Shown: one piece after another, positions 1 through 11,356 of the stretch
Layout: every line of letters begins with the position of its first letter
Position numbering within the stretch: the first letter of the stretch is position 1
NCBI GenBank assembly: GCA_028622995.1
Contig: JAJQJQ010000080.1
Location: 434,001 to 498,000 of the forward strand
Direction of reading: 5' to 3'
DNA from: Panagrolaimus kolymaensis
Lineage: Eukaryota > Nematoda > Chromadorea > Rhabditida > Panagrolaimidae
Length of the DNA: 64,000 nt
Position numbers and translations under genes: made by a program
The notes under the pieces: model-generated
What the model saw: only the letters and a program-made list of their open reading frames with translations
Databases searched by the model: none
Told to the model about the DNA's origin: nothing

Positions 1-330
1 CCACGTGCCAACCTTTAAAATTTTGAGCACCAGCGCCGCGCCACGCGCCAGAAAAAAATTTAAATAATGACCAAAAACATTAACTTTTTTATTTATTTAG
101 TAAGATATACTTAAAATAACGCTATATTTGAGGTTTTACTATGATTAAATCAATTTTTTTCTGGAAAATCCAAGCATTTTAAAATTTTAAAAAAAATTTT
201 TAATTTTTCTCGCGCCACGCGCCGCGCCGAGCATCGGATTTCTGAAAAGCTGCGCCAAGCACCGCGCCACGCGCCAGCTGGCGCGCGCCGGCGCGCGCCG
301 GCGCGGCGCGGGTGCGGCGCGAGTAAGAAC
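1..330. repeat. GC-rich low-complexity repeat
   Basis: Two GC-rich patches (about 29-52 and 211-332) stand out in an AT-rich background. They are built from repeated GCGCC/ACGCGCCAG words, and the second contains runs of alternating GCGCGCCGG with self-complementary stretches (for example GCGCCAGCTGGCGC). The stretch between them (55-210) is plain AT-rich DNA. No coding sense is apparent although an open frame runs through it. It resembles the other GC hairpins of the window (21572, 54200 and others) in composition but not in exact sequence. Confidence 0.7.
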
Positions 331-1033
331 ACTGTTCGAGAGAGAGAAAAGTCAGAAAGTAAATATCAAAAAAAATTGTAAAAAATTTATTAACCTTAAA
401 ACTCACAGCTGCGTTGCTAAAATTAGTTATTACAGTTATTTTTGTGGTGGATGTTGTTCCATTTCGAATTTTTTGATTTGAATGTTTCGATTTCATTAAT
501 TGAGATAATTCATAAATCATTTTAAATGTTAAAATAAATAATGTAATTTCAAGAATCTTAAAAAATGAATAATTTTAAAAACAATAGTTTCATAAAATTT
601 TTATTAGAATTTTTGATAATTTGCATACATAATTTTTTTATGTTCAAAAAAAGTGAAAAATCTTTTACATCTTTGTAGTACGAAAAACAAAAATCTTTGA
701 TGTATGTATTTCCCAAAAAAATGACGTTCCAAAAAATAATAATGAGACATTTTAGTTTTTTATTGAAATTTTTAAAAGTGACACACACTTACTTTTTTTC
801 CTCAAAACGCACGCAAAATTTACTTCCTAAAGAATTTCTATTGTTCCTTGATTTTTAAAAAACGGATTAAAATTGTCTCAAATCTCACCCCCAAACAAAA
901 AAGAAGAAGAGTCTAATCCTCAAAAAAAAAATTAAATTCGTCACAGCTCAAAAATTCTTTTATTTTTATTCTTTTGTCTCAAAAAAATTGTCCTTTGAAA
1001 TTCATAAACAATTTTTAAAAATTCCTTCCTTAC
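331..1033. other. Intergenic, possible 3' remnant of receptor gene
   Basis: No intact gene is visible. On the minus strand a short stretch (about 825-793) has a TTTAG acceptor and a GTAAGT donor and could be a further small exon of the receptor gene to the right, but I could not extend it into the missing transmembrane segments. Confidence 0.4.
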
Positions 1034-1890
1034 CATATTGCTTGAAGCCCAATACGCTGTAAATATAAAATATTGATAACATCCAACTAAAGGACATTTA
1101 TAAACTTCCAAAGAATAATCAATGGTAATAATTCCAATAAAGGTATCAATAATTCCAAAACCAATTCCAATAATTAATGTAAAAATAACAAATTTTTTAT
1201 GATTTTTATTTCGATAAAACATTGGATACTTTATTGCCTTAAATAAAAAAAAAAATTTACACCAATTTTTTAGTTTCCTCCAGAAAATGGGTCTCAGAAG
1301 AAAAAATATTTTTTCGTGCTGAATCAAAACTTTTTTATTTTCGTTTTGAATCTTTTTCTTTTTTTTTCTTACTTACCTGAACTCTATCAATAGCAATCAT
1401 GATAGTTATAATTAAATTTAATTTAAAATCAATCATAATTGGTGTATTTGCAAGAACCATTTGAGGGGAGCGAAAATTCATATTACTTGTTTTAGCCAAA
1501 ATTAATAAATATATTGTAAATGGCAAAGCTATAACAAAATACATTTTTTTTTTTTTTTTTGATTTGGTAATTAATTAATTTTCTATGATTATTTTGGCTT
1601 ACCTGATAACGAAAATAAAGTATTTGTGATACATAAAACAGGAACTAAATATAAACTTTTGTTTGATTTTAGCTTGCTATTTCTGAAAAAATAAATAAAA
1701 GTTTTTCAAAGAATAAAAAACCAAATTTTGTTTTACTAATTTCGAGTTTTTTATTTATTTTAGTTGCTTTTTTACTTTTTAGAACTTACGTTAAAAATAC
1801 AATAATAATAAATCCATTTCCAATAATACTCATCCATTGTAAACATATAACAATAATATATAAATGAAAATAATAATTTGGAGAAAACAT
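1034..1890 (-). CDS. Serpentine 7TM chemoreceptor-like gene, 5' half
   Basis: Four exons in phase can be built: 1890 to about 1790, about 1687-1604, 1528-1377 and 1237-1034. The start is ATG at 1888-1890, just before the first hydrophobic segment. Exon 1 holds TM1 with the GN motif (SIIGNGFIIIVFL), exon 2 a Leu-rich second TM after NSKLKSNKSL, exon 3 a third TM ending in MIAIDRVQ, which resembles the DRY-like position of nematode serpentine receptors, and exon 4 two more helices with CPLVGCYQYFIFTAYW. This fits the Srsx/Srbc-type chemoreceptors that sense odorants in sensory neurons; the exact subfamily is uncertain. The last two helices and a stop were not found downstream, so the gene is either truncated or has exons I could not recognise. 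It may be a pseudogene. Confidence 0.6.
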
Positions 1891-2899
1891 AACAAAAGCT
1901 TGCAAAAATCCGTCAAAAAAATAATAAAATATTTTTATCCACAAAAAAATTATCTTATCTTTTTTAATTTTAGAAGTTAGAAATCTTTGAGCTGCTTATC
2001 TGGAGTTAATAAGAAGAAGCAGTTCCCTTATTCTCTCCAGGTAAAGTTAATTTAATAATATATAAGAGTGCCAGAAATAAAAAAGCAACATAAAAAAATA
2101 TGAGTGACAGGAACGCCTTTTTTTATTTTTAAGTAGTAGGTATGACTCTAACTTATAAAAAATAATGTCACTCTCTTACTTACTTTTTTTTTTCTTAGAC
2201 ACTATATACTTCATTGAAGTCTATAAAAATTAGAGATATGTCACAAAACTCAAATGGATAAAAGCATTAATAAGTAGTCTGTAGGCGCCAAGCCAAACTT
2301 CCAAACTTTATGGTTGTTATTAAATTTAATGAGAAGGTTGGTTTAAAAGAAAATCGACTTCGTCGGTTTTATGACCTCAGAAGATAAATAAAAGAATAAC
2401 CGTATTTTGGTTTTAGAATTTGTTTTGTAAGAAAAATTCAGCAATAAAAAAATCCTTAAAATTCATCCAAAAATTTTTCTCTGTAGATTAATTAATCCCA
2501 ATTTTGTTTGTTTACGATCGACAACAACCAAAATGGATAAACAATAAACAATGAAACTCATAGAGGAGTCATTCTTTTTTCCTTTTTAGTTTTGTTCCTT
2601 TATTTGCTTTTATTTACAATTAATCAAAATTTTCTTGTGTGATTTTCTAATTATTAACTTTTTTTGTTATTGGAAAAACTTTCTTGAAATCCACGCAATT
2701 CAACCAAAAATTTTTTTTGCATTTTCTCTAAATTTTTTTGAATCACTCACATTTTTGGCTTTTTGCAACCAAATAGCATAAAACAAAACATCGCTGTTTT
2801 TCATTTCAAAAAAATAGTTCTTGCGTGTGCGTCTGTTTGTTCTCTTTGACAAACATATTTTTTTGCTTCTCAAAAATCAATTTATTCTCTATCTATTTT
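1891..2899. other. Intergenic region
   Basis: About 1 kb of AT-rich DNA upstream of two divergent genes. I see no gene. It probably carries both promoters. An orphan acceptor-like TAG at about 2817 lies before the plus-strand gene. Confidence 0.5.
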
Positions 2900-3145
2900 A
2901 TGGTTGTTGAACGTTCTGCATTCTATCATATTCGTAAGCAAGTAGCTATTTGGATTTATCCTACAATTGCTGGAACTATCTGCTTTCTTGATTGGAATCA
3001 CACCCGTCAGTGGAAGAACGGTGAGAAAGTCTCTGTTTTAGACGAAATCCTCGGAGCTAATCGAACTATTGGTATTCCACCTTCAAAACAACAACAACAA
3101 CAAAAGGTTAGTTTATTGATATTATATTATGCTTTTTATTGTTAA
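2900..3145 (+). CDS. Small single-TM protein, upstream cistron
   Basis: The open frame starts MVVERSAFYHIRKQ and is not a family I recognise. It has one hydrophobic segment (about residues 14-31, VAIWIYPTIAGTICFL) followed by a charged segment with DWNHTRQW and a Gln run. The ATG at 2900 is chosen because the upstream frame is only T-rich sequence. Two ends are possible. Unspliced, the frame stops at TAA 3143-3145. If AAG|GTTAGT (donor at 3107) is spliced to the TTTTTAG acceptor at 3160, the first codon of the next exon is TAA, giving 69 residues. In both cases this cistron ends immediately before the next one. A small mitochondrial inner-membrane protein is possible by size and topology, but that is inference. 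Confidence 0.6.
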   Translation: MVVERSAFYHIRKQVAIWIYPTIAGTICFLDWNHTRQWKNGEKVSVLDEILGANRTIGIPPSKQQQQQKVSLLILYYAFYC

Positions 3146-3148
3146 TTT

Positions 3149-3168
3149 CTTTGTTTTTAGTAATCATG
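3149..3168 (+). promoter_or_regulatory. Shared splice acceptor between two cistrons
   Basis: A pyrimidine tract ending TTTTTAG at 3160 is followed by TAATC and the ATG of the downstream cistron. It could act as a cis acceptor, a trans-splice (SL) acceptor, or both. There is no room for a normal poly(A) site and spacer between the two ORFs. Confidence 0.5.
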
Positions 3169-3515
3169 GGAACTTTTACTTGGTCGTATGCTATTAGAAA
3201 ATCCGTTACACCACACAGATTGGCTTGGCCATTGGTTGCTTATCTTGGTAAGTTTTATATATTCCTTTTTAAAAACGTCACAAGAATAGCTCAATCAAAT
3301 TCAAACTTCTTGGTACTAAAAAATGGTGAATTGTGCTCTCAAATTTTTGCTTTATTCTTTCTTTTTAAACTTGTGTTTACAACTTCCTTTTTTCAGGTTG
3401 GTGCTATGAACAAAATTGTATCTTCAAACGTGAAATGATGAAAGGACATAGTCGAATGTTTTCTGAACGAGTCAAAAGTATGCCATCGAATGTCGACGAT
3501 CCTTGGAAATGGTAG
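3166..3515 (+). CDS. NDUFB1-like small membrane protein, downstream cistron
   Basis: Two exons, 3166-3247 and 3397-3515, joined in phase (CTTG|GTAAGT to TTTCAG|GTTGG), give a 66-residue protein starting MGTFTWSYAIRKS and ending DDPWKW. It has one weakly hydrophobic segment (AWPLVAYLGWCY) and a basic tail. The tail pattern, a G-x-C-Y membrane end followed by FKRE, S-R-M-F and a terminal W-K, resembles the MNLL/NDUFB1 accessory subunit of mitochondrial complex I, whose usual length is about 58 residues. The match is by eye and moderate. Its ATG lies 5 bases behind an acceptor, as expected for a trans-spliced downstream operon gene. A poly(A) signal AATAAA follows near 3591. Confidence 0.55.
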
Positions 3516-4171
3516 CTGATGAAACACTCTTTATTCTTAGTTTATGTTTTTTTTTTGTACTTTCACAATCGTTTGTGATGTAGGATGTTAAATAAATATG
3601 TATTTTATCTTAATATTGTTATGTCTGAAACTTCAAAGATCATAGCTTTGTTTCAGAACCTCGTTTCGTTATAATACAGTATCACTTTTAGATGAGACTA
3701 TTCCGTATTGCAGGTGGCACTTTAGCATAAATCACTACTGACACTCATTTATTCTATCGTGCTATGCTGATATCCATTTATTATTGCTAGCTACACATTC
3801 ATCAAGTACACACGGCAGTAAACCACCATTATTACCAAACAAAGCATCAACATTAATAACAAGGCATACATAAAAGCTATGCTAAAGACATTCATACATA
3901 AAAGCAAACACCAGCAGGTAGTATCGCGGAAACATCTCTCCAGAAATCCACCAAATCCTATATAAACCATAATGAATTATCACTCGATTGTCAATGACCG
4001 TGCCACTCAAAAGCCGTAGTTAAGCGCAAACTATGGAACCTAATAGCTTCTCCTTTTACATCATAGCAACAAGAAAAAACCTTTTGTAACACACATAAGA
4101 ATAATATTAAAACTTTATTAAACGCAACAGTAAAACATGATTAAAACATAGGATAACCAACAAATAAATTA
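3516..4171. other. Intergenic region between convergent genes
   Basis: It holds the 3' UTR and AATAAA signal of the 3166 gene at its left end and the 3' end of the minus-strand 4172 gene at its right. The middle (3620-4080) is less AT-rich than usual, but I find no ORF, hairpin or repeat that explains it. Confidence 0.4.
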
Positions 4172-5632
4172 TTAAACATCTAGATCAGTCATATCAACGT
4201 CTTCATTATCAGAGGAGTCACTGTCGCTATCAAACATATTATTAAAATAGCTTCCATATTCATCTTCATAGCAATCAATCCAAAGGCGGCCAAAACCAAA
4301 AACAAATTGAAGTTCTAAATCAGGAGAAAGTTGAAATTTTGTAACAATTCTTTTTTTGTAATTATTGAATGCGGTGTGTTCGCTTAGACGAAGGATAAAA
4401 GCAACCTGAAAGTGAAAGTGGGATGATGATACACAAAGGTTGAGGAAAAAGCACATACAGAATTATAAACACTTTCATTTTCGATCCCAACAAATTTGAT
4501 GCTTCCATGAATCTTTGAATCCGAGATCTTCTTGAAAACATCCATTTTCATTCTCTTTACACTTGAAGCAAATTGAGTAATTTGTGTATTGTAAAGAGGT
4601 AAGTAAAATGAAACGTTTAATACTTGAAGATTTGGAAAGCTTTCACATATAAAGTTCATCAAAGCTTGACGAGAGTTAGGACCAAAAGTTGCAACGTTGA
4701 AGAATCCAAAAATTTCCAACTTTCTAACAGATTTAAGAGCGACTCTAGAAAAAGAAGAATGTGATAACATTATAGCCATAAAGTATGTAAAACTAACTTT
4801 TTAGTAGTGACGAGATCAGCAAAATCAACATGGCCAAGTTTGAGTTCACGGCATGAATCAGGAATACAGCTCAAGTTCTAAAACGGAAAGAATTAGTATG
4901 ATTGCAAACAAGATTATATGAAGCACGTAATCATCAACTAACAACTGTTGCAGAATCTTAAGCAACTATTAAAGCCTTTAAGAAAGAACTTTAGCAACAT
5001 ATAAGAACTGATCAAACAACAAAGCCAGTACAAAGAGAATAAGCAACAAGTAAACTTACAAGTTTATGTACAAACCATCCATTAAGTTCGATCTTTTCAA
5101 CATTGTTACATTTCTTCAAAGCATAGATATGCTTTGCAAAGAGAACATCATGAATAGTAACCTTGTTCAATCCTAAACGATCACATGTTACATAAGTAAA
5201 AAGACAAGACTATACAAAAACTAACCTATTTGAACCAAATAATCGATGGGGTTAGCAGGGCCATCAGCATCAAGGTTAGTTGGAACTTCGGCAATAACGA
5301 GATCACTGATAGCAGGACCAATAACAGATAAGAGAGGTTTAATCAGAACAAAGTTATATGGAAGCTTATAGCTTTTAATCTGTTTGAACTAAAAAAGCAA
5401 AAGCATTAGTATGTATAACTAAAGAATAGAAAATGAAACAAACCTTTCTAACGGTAACAATCATGTGATCAGCTTTAGCTTTGACCGAAACAGATTTTGA
5501 GAAGTATTTCAAAGCCACATCAAAGTTTTCTTTACCATTGAGCATAAAATTTCCAAGAGGTTTGACGATATTCCTTTCTTTGATACTTTCGATGAAAACT
5601 TCTTCCAAAATGCTATGATTGAGAATGATCAT
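4172..5632 (-). CDS. LRR-like, F-box-associated-type protein
   Basis: Six exons join in phase: 5632-5444, 5388-5226, 5172-5060, 4877-4798, 4744-4459 and 4405-4172, giving 354 residues. The start MIILNHSILEEVFIES lies 12 bases behind an ATTTTTAG acceptor (5646-5645), suggesting a spliced-leader site. The protein has repeated Leu/Val-x-Leu patterns (for example NKVTIHDVLFAKHI, CNNVEKIELNGWF, SCRELKLGHVDF, VRKLEIFGFF, FPNLQVLNVSF) typical of leucine-rich solenoids in nematode F-box and FTH-type proteins. No convincing F-box is visible at its N-terminus. The C-terminus is acidic (DSDSDSSDNEDVDMTDLDV). A role in substrate binding for ubiquitin ligases is inference from related expanded families. 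Confidence 0.65.
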
Positions 5633-6111
5633 CTTGCGAAGGATCTAAAAATGAAAAAAATAGCATACAAAAATAACAAACACTTTCGAAAAATAACGCA
5701 ACAAAGTAACACGATTCGTCGACGTCAAACTTTCACATGGGAAAAAGTTGAAGAATGAATGATTGAAAAAATGAAAAAAAAAGTTTGAAAGAATGAAAAG
5801 CAGCGAATGCAAAAATACTGTCGTTGTAAGATTGAATTCATTTCGAAAAAATACGGGATTTTTAAAATTTGTTTTCGATAAATTTTTTGGCTTATAATAT
5901 TTCTGTTTTTTTATGATACATATTTCATTAATAAATAGTTTATTATTTAAAAAAGGCATCATCATTATTTTTTTATATTTTTCTTTCTCACAAAAACAAT
6001 GATGCTTCAGGCTTTTTTTGATGAATCGTTTTGATTTTTTTAAAACAAATACTTGATTCTTGAAAAAAGGTGTTTCTTTATTTGTGAAGCAAACAAAGAA
6101 AGTGAAGAAGC
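5633..6111. other. Divergent intergenic region
   Basis: About 480 bp shared as upstream region by the minus-strand LRR-like gene and protease 1. A 168-codon open frame on the minus strand (5645-6151) is Phe/Lys/Asn-rich low-complexity sequence without splice logic and overlaps the protease start. No gene is supported. Confidence 0.5.
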
Positions 6112-7215
6112 ATGTTTCTTCGATTAATTTTGTTTTTGACTTTTTCACCAACTTTAATTATTGGTGGAAATAATAATTTTGAAACTTGTGGAATTTCTCC
6201 TTCACTTGATCGATACAAAGTTTATAATCCCAATCGAGTAAGTGACCATCGTATGCTATTATTAAAAATTTAACTTTTGAAATTCTTAGATTTTTGGTGG
6301 CATTGAAGCATCCGAAGGTGATTGGCCATGGATTGTTCGAGTAGTGGCCCAAAATCATTTTAGTATAATGTCATGCACTGGCAGCATAATTAGCAATAAA
6401 TGGATTTTAACTGCTGCTCATTGTTTGGAAGATCGATTTTCTGTTAAAGGTGCTAAAACTTTTTTCTTTTTTTTATACCAGGATAATATCTTTTTGTTGG
6501 TTTTAGTTTATTATGGTTCAGTTAATAAAGATTTACAAAAAGCTGCAACATCGGAAAATTGGATCATTCATGAAGATTATGTTATTGAAGTAAAAAATGA
6601 TGTTGCTTTGATTGAAGCAAGTTTTAGCGATTATCCATTTTTTTTCTGAGATTTTTCTTTTAGCTTTCTGAACCTTTAACCTTTTCTAAAGATGTCCAAC
6701 CTATTTGTTTGAATGGAAGCATCGAACCTTTTGAAAATGAAATTTTAACTGCCGCTGGATTTGGACTTGATTTAAAATATTTGAAATGTGATGATTGTGT
6801 TATTGGTGAGTCTTCCAAAAAACGTTTTTCCTTGTACTTCTTTAATTATGAACCTTACATCCAAGTTTATTTTCTTCCAGAGATGAAAGATATGGTAACA
6901 TACAGTCACCAAATTATGCAAGATACTCCATTAGCATATCAAAAACCAGAAAAATGTATTTATAATGGAAAAGTATATACCAGAGAAGATCCATTTATTT
7001 GCACGGATGGAATTAACCATTCTCCTTTGCCCGGAGATAGTGGAGGACCTTTAATGGTAATTCGAGAAAATCGATGGATTCAAATTGGAATATTTGTTGA
7101 ATTTTTTCCTTCTCCCATTAAAGCTGAAAGAATTAGCATGAAATCCATTGGAATTAATCCACGTCTCAATTGCAAATGGATTGAAGAAAATACAAATGGC
7201 GAAGTTACTTGCTAA
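6112..7215 (+). CDS. Trypsin-like secreted serine protease 1
   Basis: Five exons in phase (6112-6237, 6290-6449, 6507-6616, 6664-6805, 6881-7215) encode 290 residues. Residues 1-18 form a signal peptide and a short pro-segment ends NPNR42|IFGG, the expected zymogen cleavage site. The triad is present: His86 in TAAHC, Asp127 in NDVALIE and Ser233 in GDSGGP. It is therefore likely an active S1-family endopeptidase, secreted or extracellular. Position 189 (six before the Ser) is Ser rather than the tryptic Asp, and the residue at position 191 is Leu, so the usual 191-220 disulfide is absent; substrate preference is probably not simply trypsin-like. The intron after exon 3 starts with GC (GAA|GCAAGT). 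It is one of four related genes in the window plus one dead exon. Confidence 0.85.
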
Positions 7216-7574
7216 TTATAAAATTTTATTTTATTAAAGAGAATAAAAGCTTTGTTAATCATCTAAAAAAATTTTTTTATAAATATACACACAACTAAAG
7301 CTTATCTCTTGGTGATAACTCCCAAAGCTAGAGACATTCGGATTTGTCGATATGCAAAAAAAAAAAGAAAGAAAAAAAGAAAGCATTGTTTTTGTTAAAA
7401 AGTCTTTCGCCATAAAATCAGTTGATTAATGTCTAAAAAACACATCATTGTTTTATTAGAAAATGAATCAACCTTTCATGTTTCAAAACGTTAAAAAAGA
7501 TAGTTTTCAACGAAAATTCTGGAAGAAGCATTGCTATTTCATTTTTGAATTTAAAAAAAGGCAACAAAAAAACA
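7216..7574. other. Spacer between tandem proteases
   Basis: 3' UTR of protease 1 and upstream region of protease 2. The last 70 bp before the ATG (a GGAAGAA...TTGCT..TTTCAT block, then AAAAAGGCAACA) is nearly the same as the segment before protease 3 (18100-18155), so a proximal promoter and 5' UTR were duplicated with the gene. Confidence 0.6.
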
Positions 7575-8638
7575 ATGTTTCTTAAATTAATTTTGTTTTT
7601 GACTTTTTCAACAACTTTTATTATTGGTGGAAATAATAATTTTGAAACATGTGGAATTTCTCCATCACTTGATCGATACAAAATATATAATCCAAATCGA
7701 GTGAGAGTTCATTTAACATTACTATAAAAAAAAAGATTTATTTTTAAGATTTTTGGTGGTGAAATAGCTTCCGAAGGTGATTGGCCATGGATAGTTCGCG
7801 TAGGAGCTGATTGCACTGGAAGCATAATTAGTAATAAATGGATTTTAACTGCTGCTCATTGTTATCGAGGCGTTGATTATAATACAAGTAAAAAAATACT
7901 TCCAGAAGAAAATTATTTACTTACTTTTTCTTATTTTTTAGTTTATTATGGTTCAGTAAATCAAACATTACAAAAAAGTATAGCTGCTAAAAGCTGGATT
8001 ATCCATAAAGATTATGTGTTTTTAAAGAAAAATGATATGGCCTTAATTGAAGCAAGTTTTAGCCATCCAATATTTTTAATTTTGACGTTTTTTGTTTCAG
8101 CTTTCTGAACCATTAACTTTTTCCAAAGATGTTCAACCAATTTGTTTGAATGGTTCCATTGAACCTTATGAAAATGAAATTTTAACTGCCGCTGGTTTCG
8201 GAGATGATTTTAAATATTTGAAATGTGAAAGTTGTAAGATTTGTGAGTTTCGGTGCCGTTTAAACTTTTCAGATGAATTTCATGGAGAAAATTACAGATA
8301 AAGAAAAAATTGTATCATTTATCCCATTTATTTTGAAAGATACTCCATTAGCATATAAAACTCCTGAAACTTGTATTTTCCCAAGCAGTGGAGAAATGAT
8401 AATCAGGGATGAACCATTTATTTGCACTGCAGGCATCAACCATAGCAATTTACCAGGAGATAGTGGTGGACCATTAATGGCAATTCGGGAAAATCGATGG
8501 GTTCAAATTGGAATTATAAGCGAAATAAAAGTATATTCAATTCCAAACGAGAAAATAAGCATGAAAGCAATCGGAATTTTCCCTCGTTTAAATTGCAAAT
8601 GGATTGAAGAAAACACAAATGGCGAAGTTACTTGCTAA
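7575..8638 (+). CDS. Trypsin-like secreted serine protease 2
   Basis: Five exons in phase: 7575-7700, 7749-7887, 7942-8051, 8101-8242 and 8298-8638 (285 residues). Exon lengths 1, 3 and 4 (126, 110 and 142 nt) equal those of protease 1, showing a recent tandem copy. Signal peptide, NPNR|IFGG activation site, TAAHC, NDMALIE and LPGDSGGP are all intact. The last acceptor is ATTACAG at 8297; the earlier TTTTCAG at 8272 would run into a stop (TAC AGA TAA), so correct choice of the downstream AG is required. The intron after exon 3 is again GC-AG (GAA|GCAAGT, 8052-8100). The specificity-pocket region matches protease 1 (SNLPGDSGGP). Confidence 0.85.
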
Positions 8639-8769
8639 TTACATATAAAATTTAATTTTTTTAATGAAACAATTTTTGTTTATAAAAAGCTAATGTCTTC
8701 AAGAATGCTAATTTTTTTGACAAAATTTATTTTAAATATACTATAAAATACAATAAAAACATAAATGTT
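8639..8769. other. Convergent 3' intergenic gap
   Basis: Short AT-rich stretch between the stop codons of protease 2 (plus) and the HAT/F-box-like gene (minus). Nothing else seen. Confidence 0.5.
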
Positions 8770-11356
8770 TCAATGAAGCCAATAATAAGAAATATTGGGT
8801 AAAGCTTGTAAAATGTAGTTTATAAAAAAACGTCGATGTTGATTTGTAAAATTTTCAACATAATGAATTCCTATTACAGCATTGATTTTAGCGTTGTTCT
8901 GGAAAAAAATTATTAATTAGTATTGAATTTTGTTATTATTGGGAACGTCAGCAGACAAGCACGTTTATTTTTTTTTGATTATGAATTTTTTTACCTTTAA
9001 AAATTGAATAAAATGCACGCAATCAAAGAAAATATTAATATGATAAATACAAAATTTGGTAAACTTTATGCTTCTTTGAAGTTTTGAAAGTTTTTCAGAA
9101 GTTTCAAATGTTTGAAATCCTTCTCTTGGGGATATTCTGAAAATAACAGAGTCAATAAAATGATAGTAAACTAAACTATGGCTCCTAAAACCACTAAAAT
9201 TACTTAGGTAAAAAAACTTACTCGAAACGCTTTACAAATGGCAGTAATTGAATTATATCTAAAAATTTAACAAAATCTGTTCCATTAATAAATTCATTTA
9301 TGTTTGAAACAGCAAATCTTCGAAGTTTGAGACTTTTTTGAATTTTTGCAAGTTTTTGCGAAGTCTCAATCGATGGAAGAATATTTGCCAGCCGTATGCT
9401 ATAATTTTCCATATTTTATTAAATATTCTAAAAGAGAAGAAAGGGCCGCTAAAAAAGAAGTGTTAATTTAAAATTTTAGTTTCATTAATGCATATATTTT
9501 TTTAATAATCCACGCTGGTTTGTATGGTTTTTATTTCGTTTAAAAGAGGAGGAGAAGGAACTTACTCTAAGCAATTAACAGTTGATGGAATCAATTTTAT
9601 CACATCTGCAATATCCAAAATGGTTCCATCTTCTCGTCGAATTTGAACACATTTAAAATTACAATTTATTAAATTTTGTGCAGAAAGAATTTGAAATTCA
9701 GAAAATGTTAAGTTTTGATCTTTTAAATACAGACAGCTAATGTTCATATTAATTTTTGGAAGCAATCTTGAACAAATGGTTTTATCTGTTATGCTATGGA
9801 TGTTCAAAGTGTTGGTAACATAAAAATTTATAAATTCATACTTATCGAGATCACCCGAAGTGATGTTGAGAGATTGAGAAACAAACGAAGGTGGCAAAAA
9901 AATATCTTCTTCTGTCACTTTTAAATTATAACAGAGAAGTGGCATATTTTGAAAAAAGAAATATTTGCCAGTTTGAATTAGTTTGAAAAAAATGAATTTT
10001 TCGCAATTATTGTAAATATAATAAACCATTGAAGATCGAAATGGAAAAGTTTGTTTAATTGGTTTTTCAACTTTGCTACGAATCAACGTTCCGTAGTTTT
10101 CGGCAACAACCAACTCATTTGTGTAAGAAAATTTAATTGGATTGATATTAGCATTAATATCAAATTTCTCTGGCAATTTTGACACTTCCAAATCAAAGTT
10201 GGGAAAATTTTTCAAGCACCATGAATAATGAATCGTAAATTGCTGTTCATTCTCAAACTTTTTTATAAACCAAAGAAAGAAAATTAAAAAACTTTGATCT
10301 TGAATGAAATTTCGATTTAGCAAATTAAAAACTTCATATAAAATTCTTCTAGCTTTATTAATATCTCCAAAATTTCTTTCAATTTCAATTAAATCTATCC
10401 GCCACTTTGAAACATTGATACTCTTTTGACTTTGTTTAACAAGCTTTTCTTTATATTCGTTTCTCATTTTTAAATCATCAATAAATAATCGACAATATCG
10501 AGAATAAAGAATCAATAATCTTTCATATTCATCATCCTCGATTGATTTGAGATATTTGAAATATCTTTTCCAAAGTTTTTTGTTACATGGTTTCCAACCA
10601 ATGATCGATTCATAATTTTCAAAAACCAAAGTTCTGTCCTTGATGGTTTTTGATAAAATTTTCCAATCAGCATATTGTTTACTTGATATTAAATTAGGGT
10701 GACTTTTATAAATTTCAAGACATTTTATGTACTTTTCATGAATATTTTTGGGGAGAGGATGAGCTAAAAAACTATCATTTTTACAAATGAGACAACATTA
10801 AAAAAATTTCAGAGAACCTTCTTTACATCTTCAAAAAAAAACTCACGAGAATATTGATCGAAAAAAGCTTTAACATCCTCCAATTCATCATGAGAATAAA
10901 TTAAGGCTGGATAAATCATTGATAAATTTGGAAATGATTTAAAATGACGTTCTGAATGTAATCGAAAAGTAAAAGTTTTGTCATTTAATAATCTCCATAT
11001 TATAGCTCTACTAAAATTTCCTTCCTGAAAAATAAATTATTATTTACTGTAGAAAGTCAATAACTTAAGCTTACTTTAAAACTTTCAACTTTAAAATCGA
11101 CGAAATTTTTATGATAAAAATGAATTTGTGCTGAACTTTTAATTTGAATTAAACGTGCATTCTTTTCTGTTGCATCATAATCAATAAATGCTGATTGTTT
11201 TTCTTTTCTAAAATTGAGGGAATTAAGTTTCACTAAATATTTTTTTATAAAAACTTACTCAATCCATATATTCCATAAACGTGGAATAACAGTATAAATT
11301 TCAGAAAAACTTTTAAAAAGTTCTCTGATTTGAGCCAAAGTTGAAGCTCCTTCAAT
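8770..11356 (-). CDS. HAT-repeat/F-box-like/LRR-like protein A, 5' end missing
   Basis: Exons in phase: 11356-11260 (partial), 11207-11075, 11024-10847, 10763-9566, 9398-9222, 9136-8995 and 8898-8770. The N-terminal half has HAT (half-a-TPR) motifs such as IRELFKSFSEIYTV.PRLWNIWIE and WRIDLIEIERNFGDINKARRILYEVF, like those of the RNA-processing proteins SART3 and Prp39. It is followed by FPFRSSMVYYIYNNCEKFIFFKLIQTGKYFFFQ, which aligns with the F-box-like segment of the 43189 gene, and then LRR-like modules. The gene is a tandem paralogue of 11677-13976. Compared with that copy it lacks the first coding exon part: an in-frame TGA lies directly upstream (11359-11357) and no ATG is available, so the gene is 5'-truncated or has lost its start. 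It also has one extra C-terminal module (exon 9398-9222). All other exons are open, so decay would be recent. Confidence 0.65.

Noticed and set aside
5645..6151. 168-codon minus-strand frame upstream of protease 1
   Set aside because: Low-complexity Phe/Lys/Asn sequence overlapping the protease signal peptide, with no domain.
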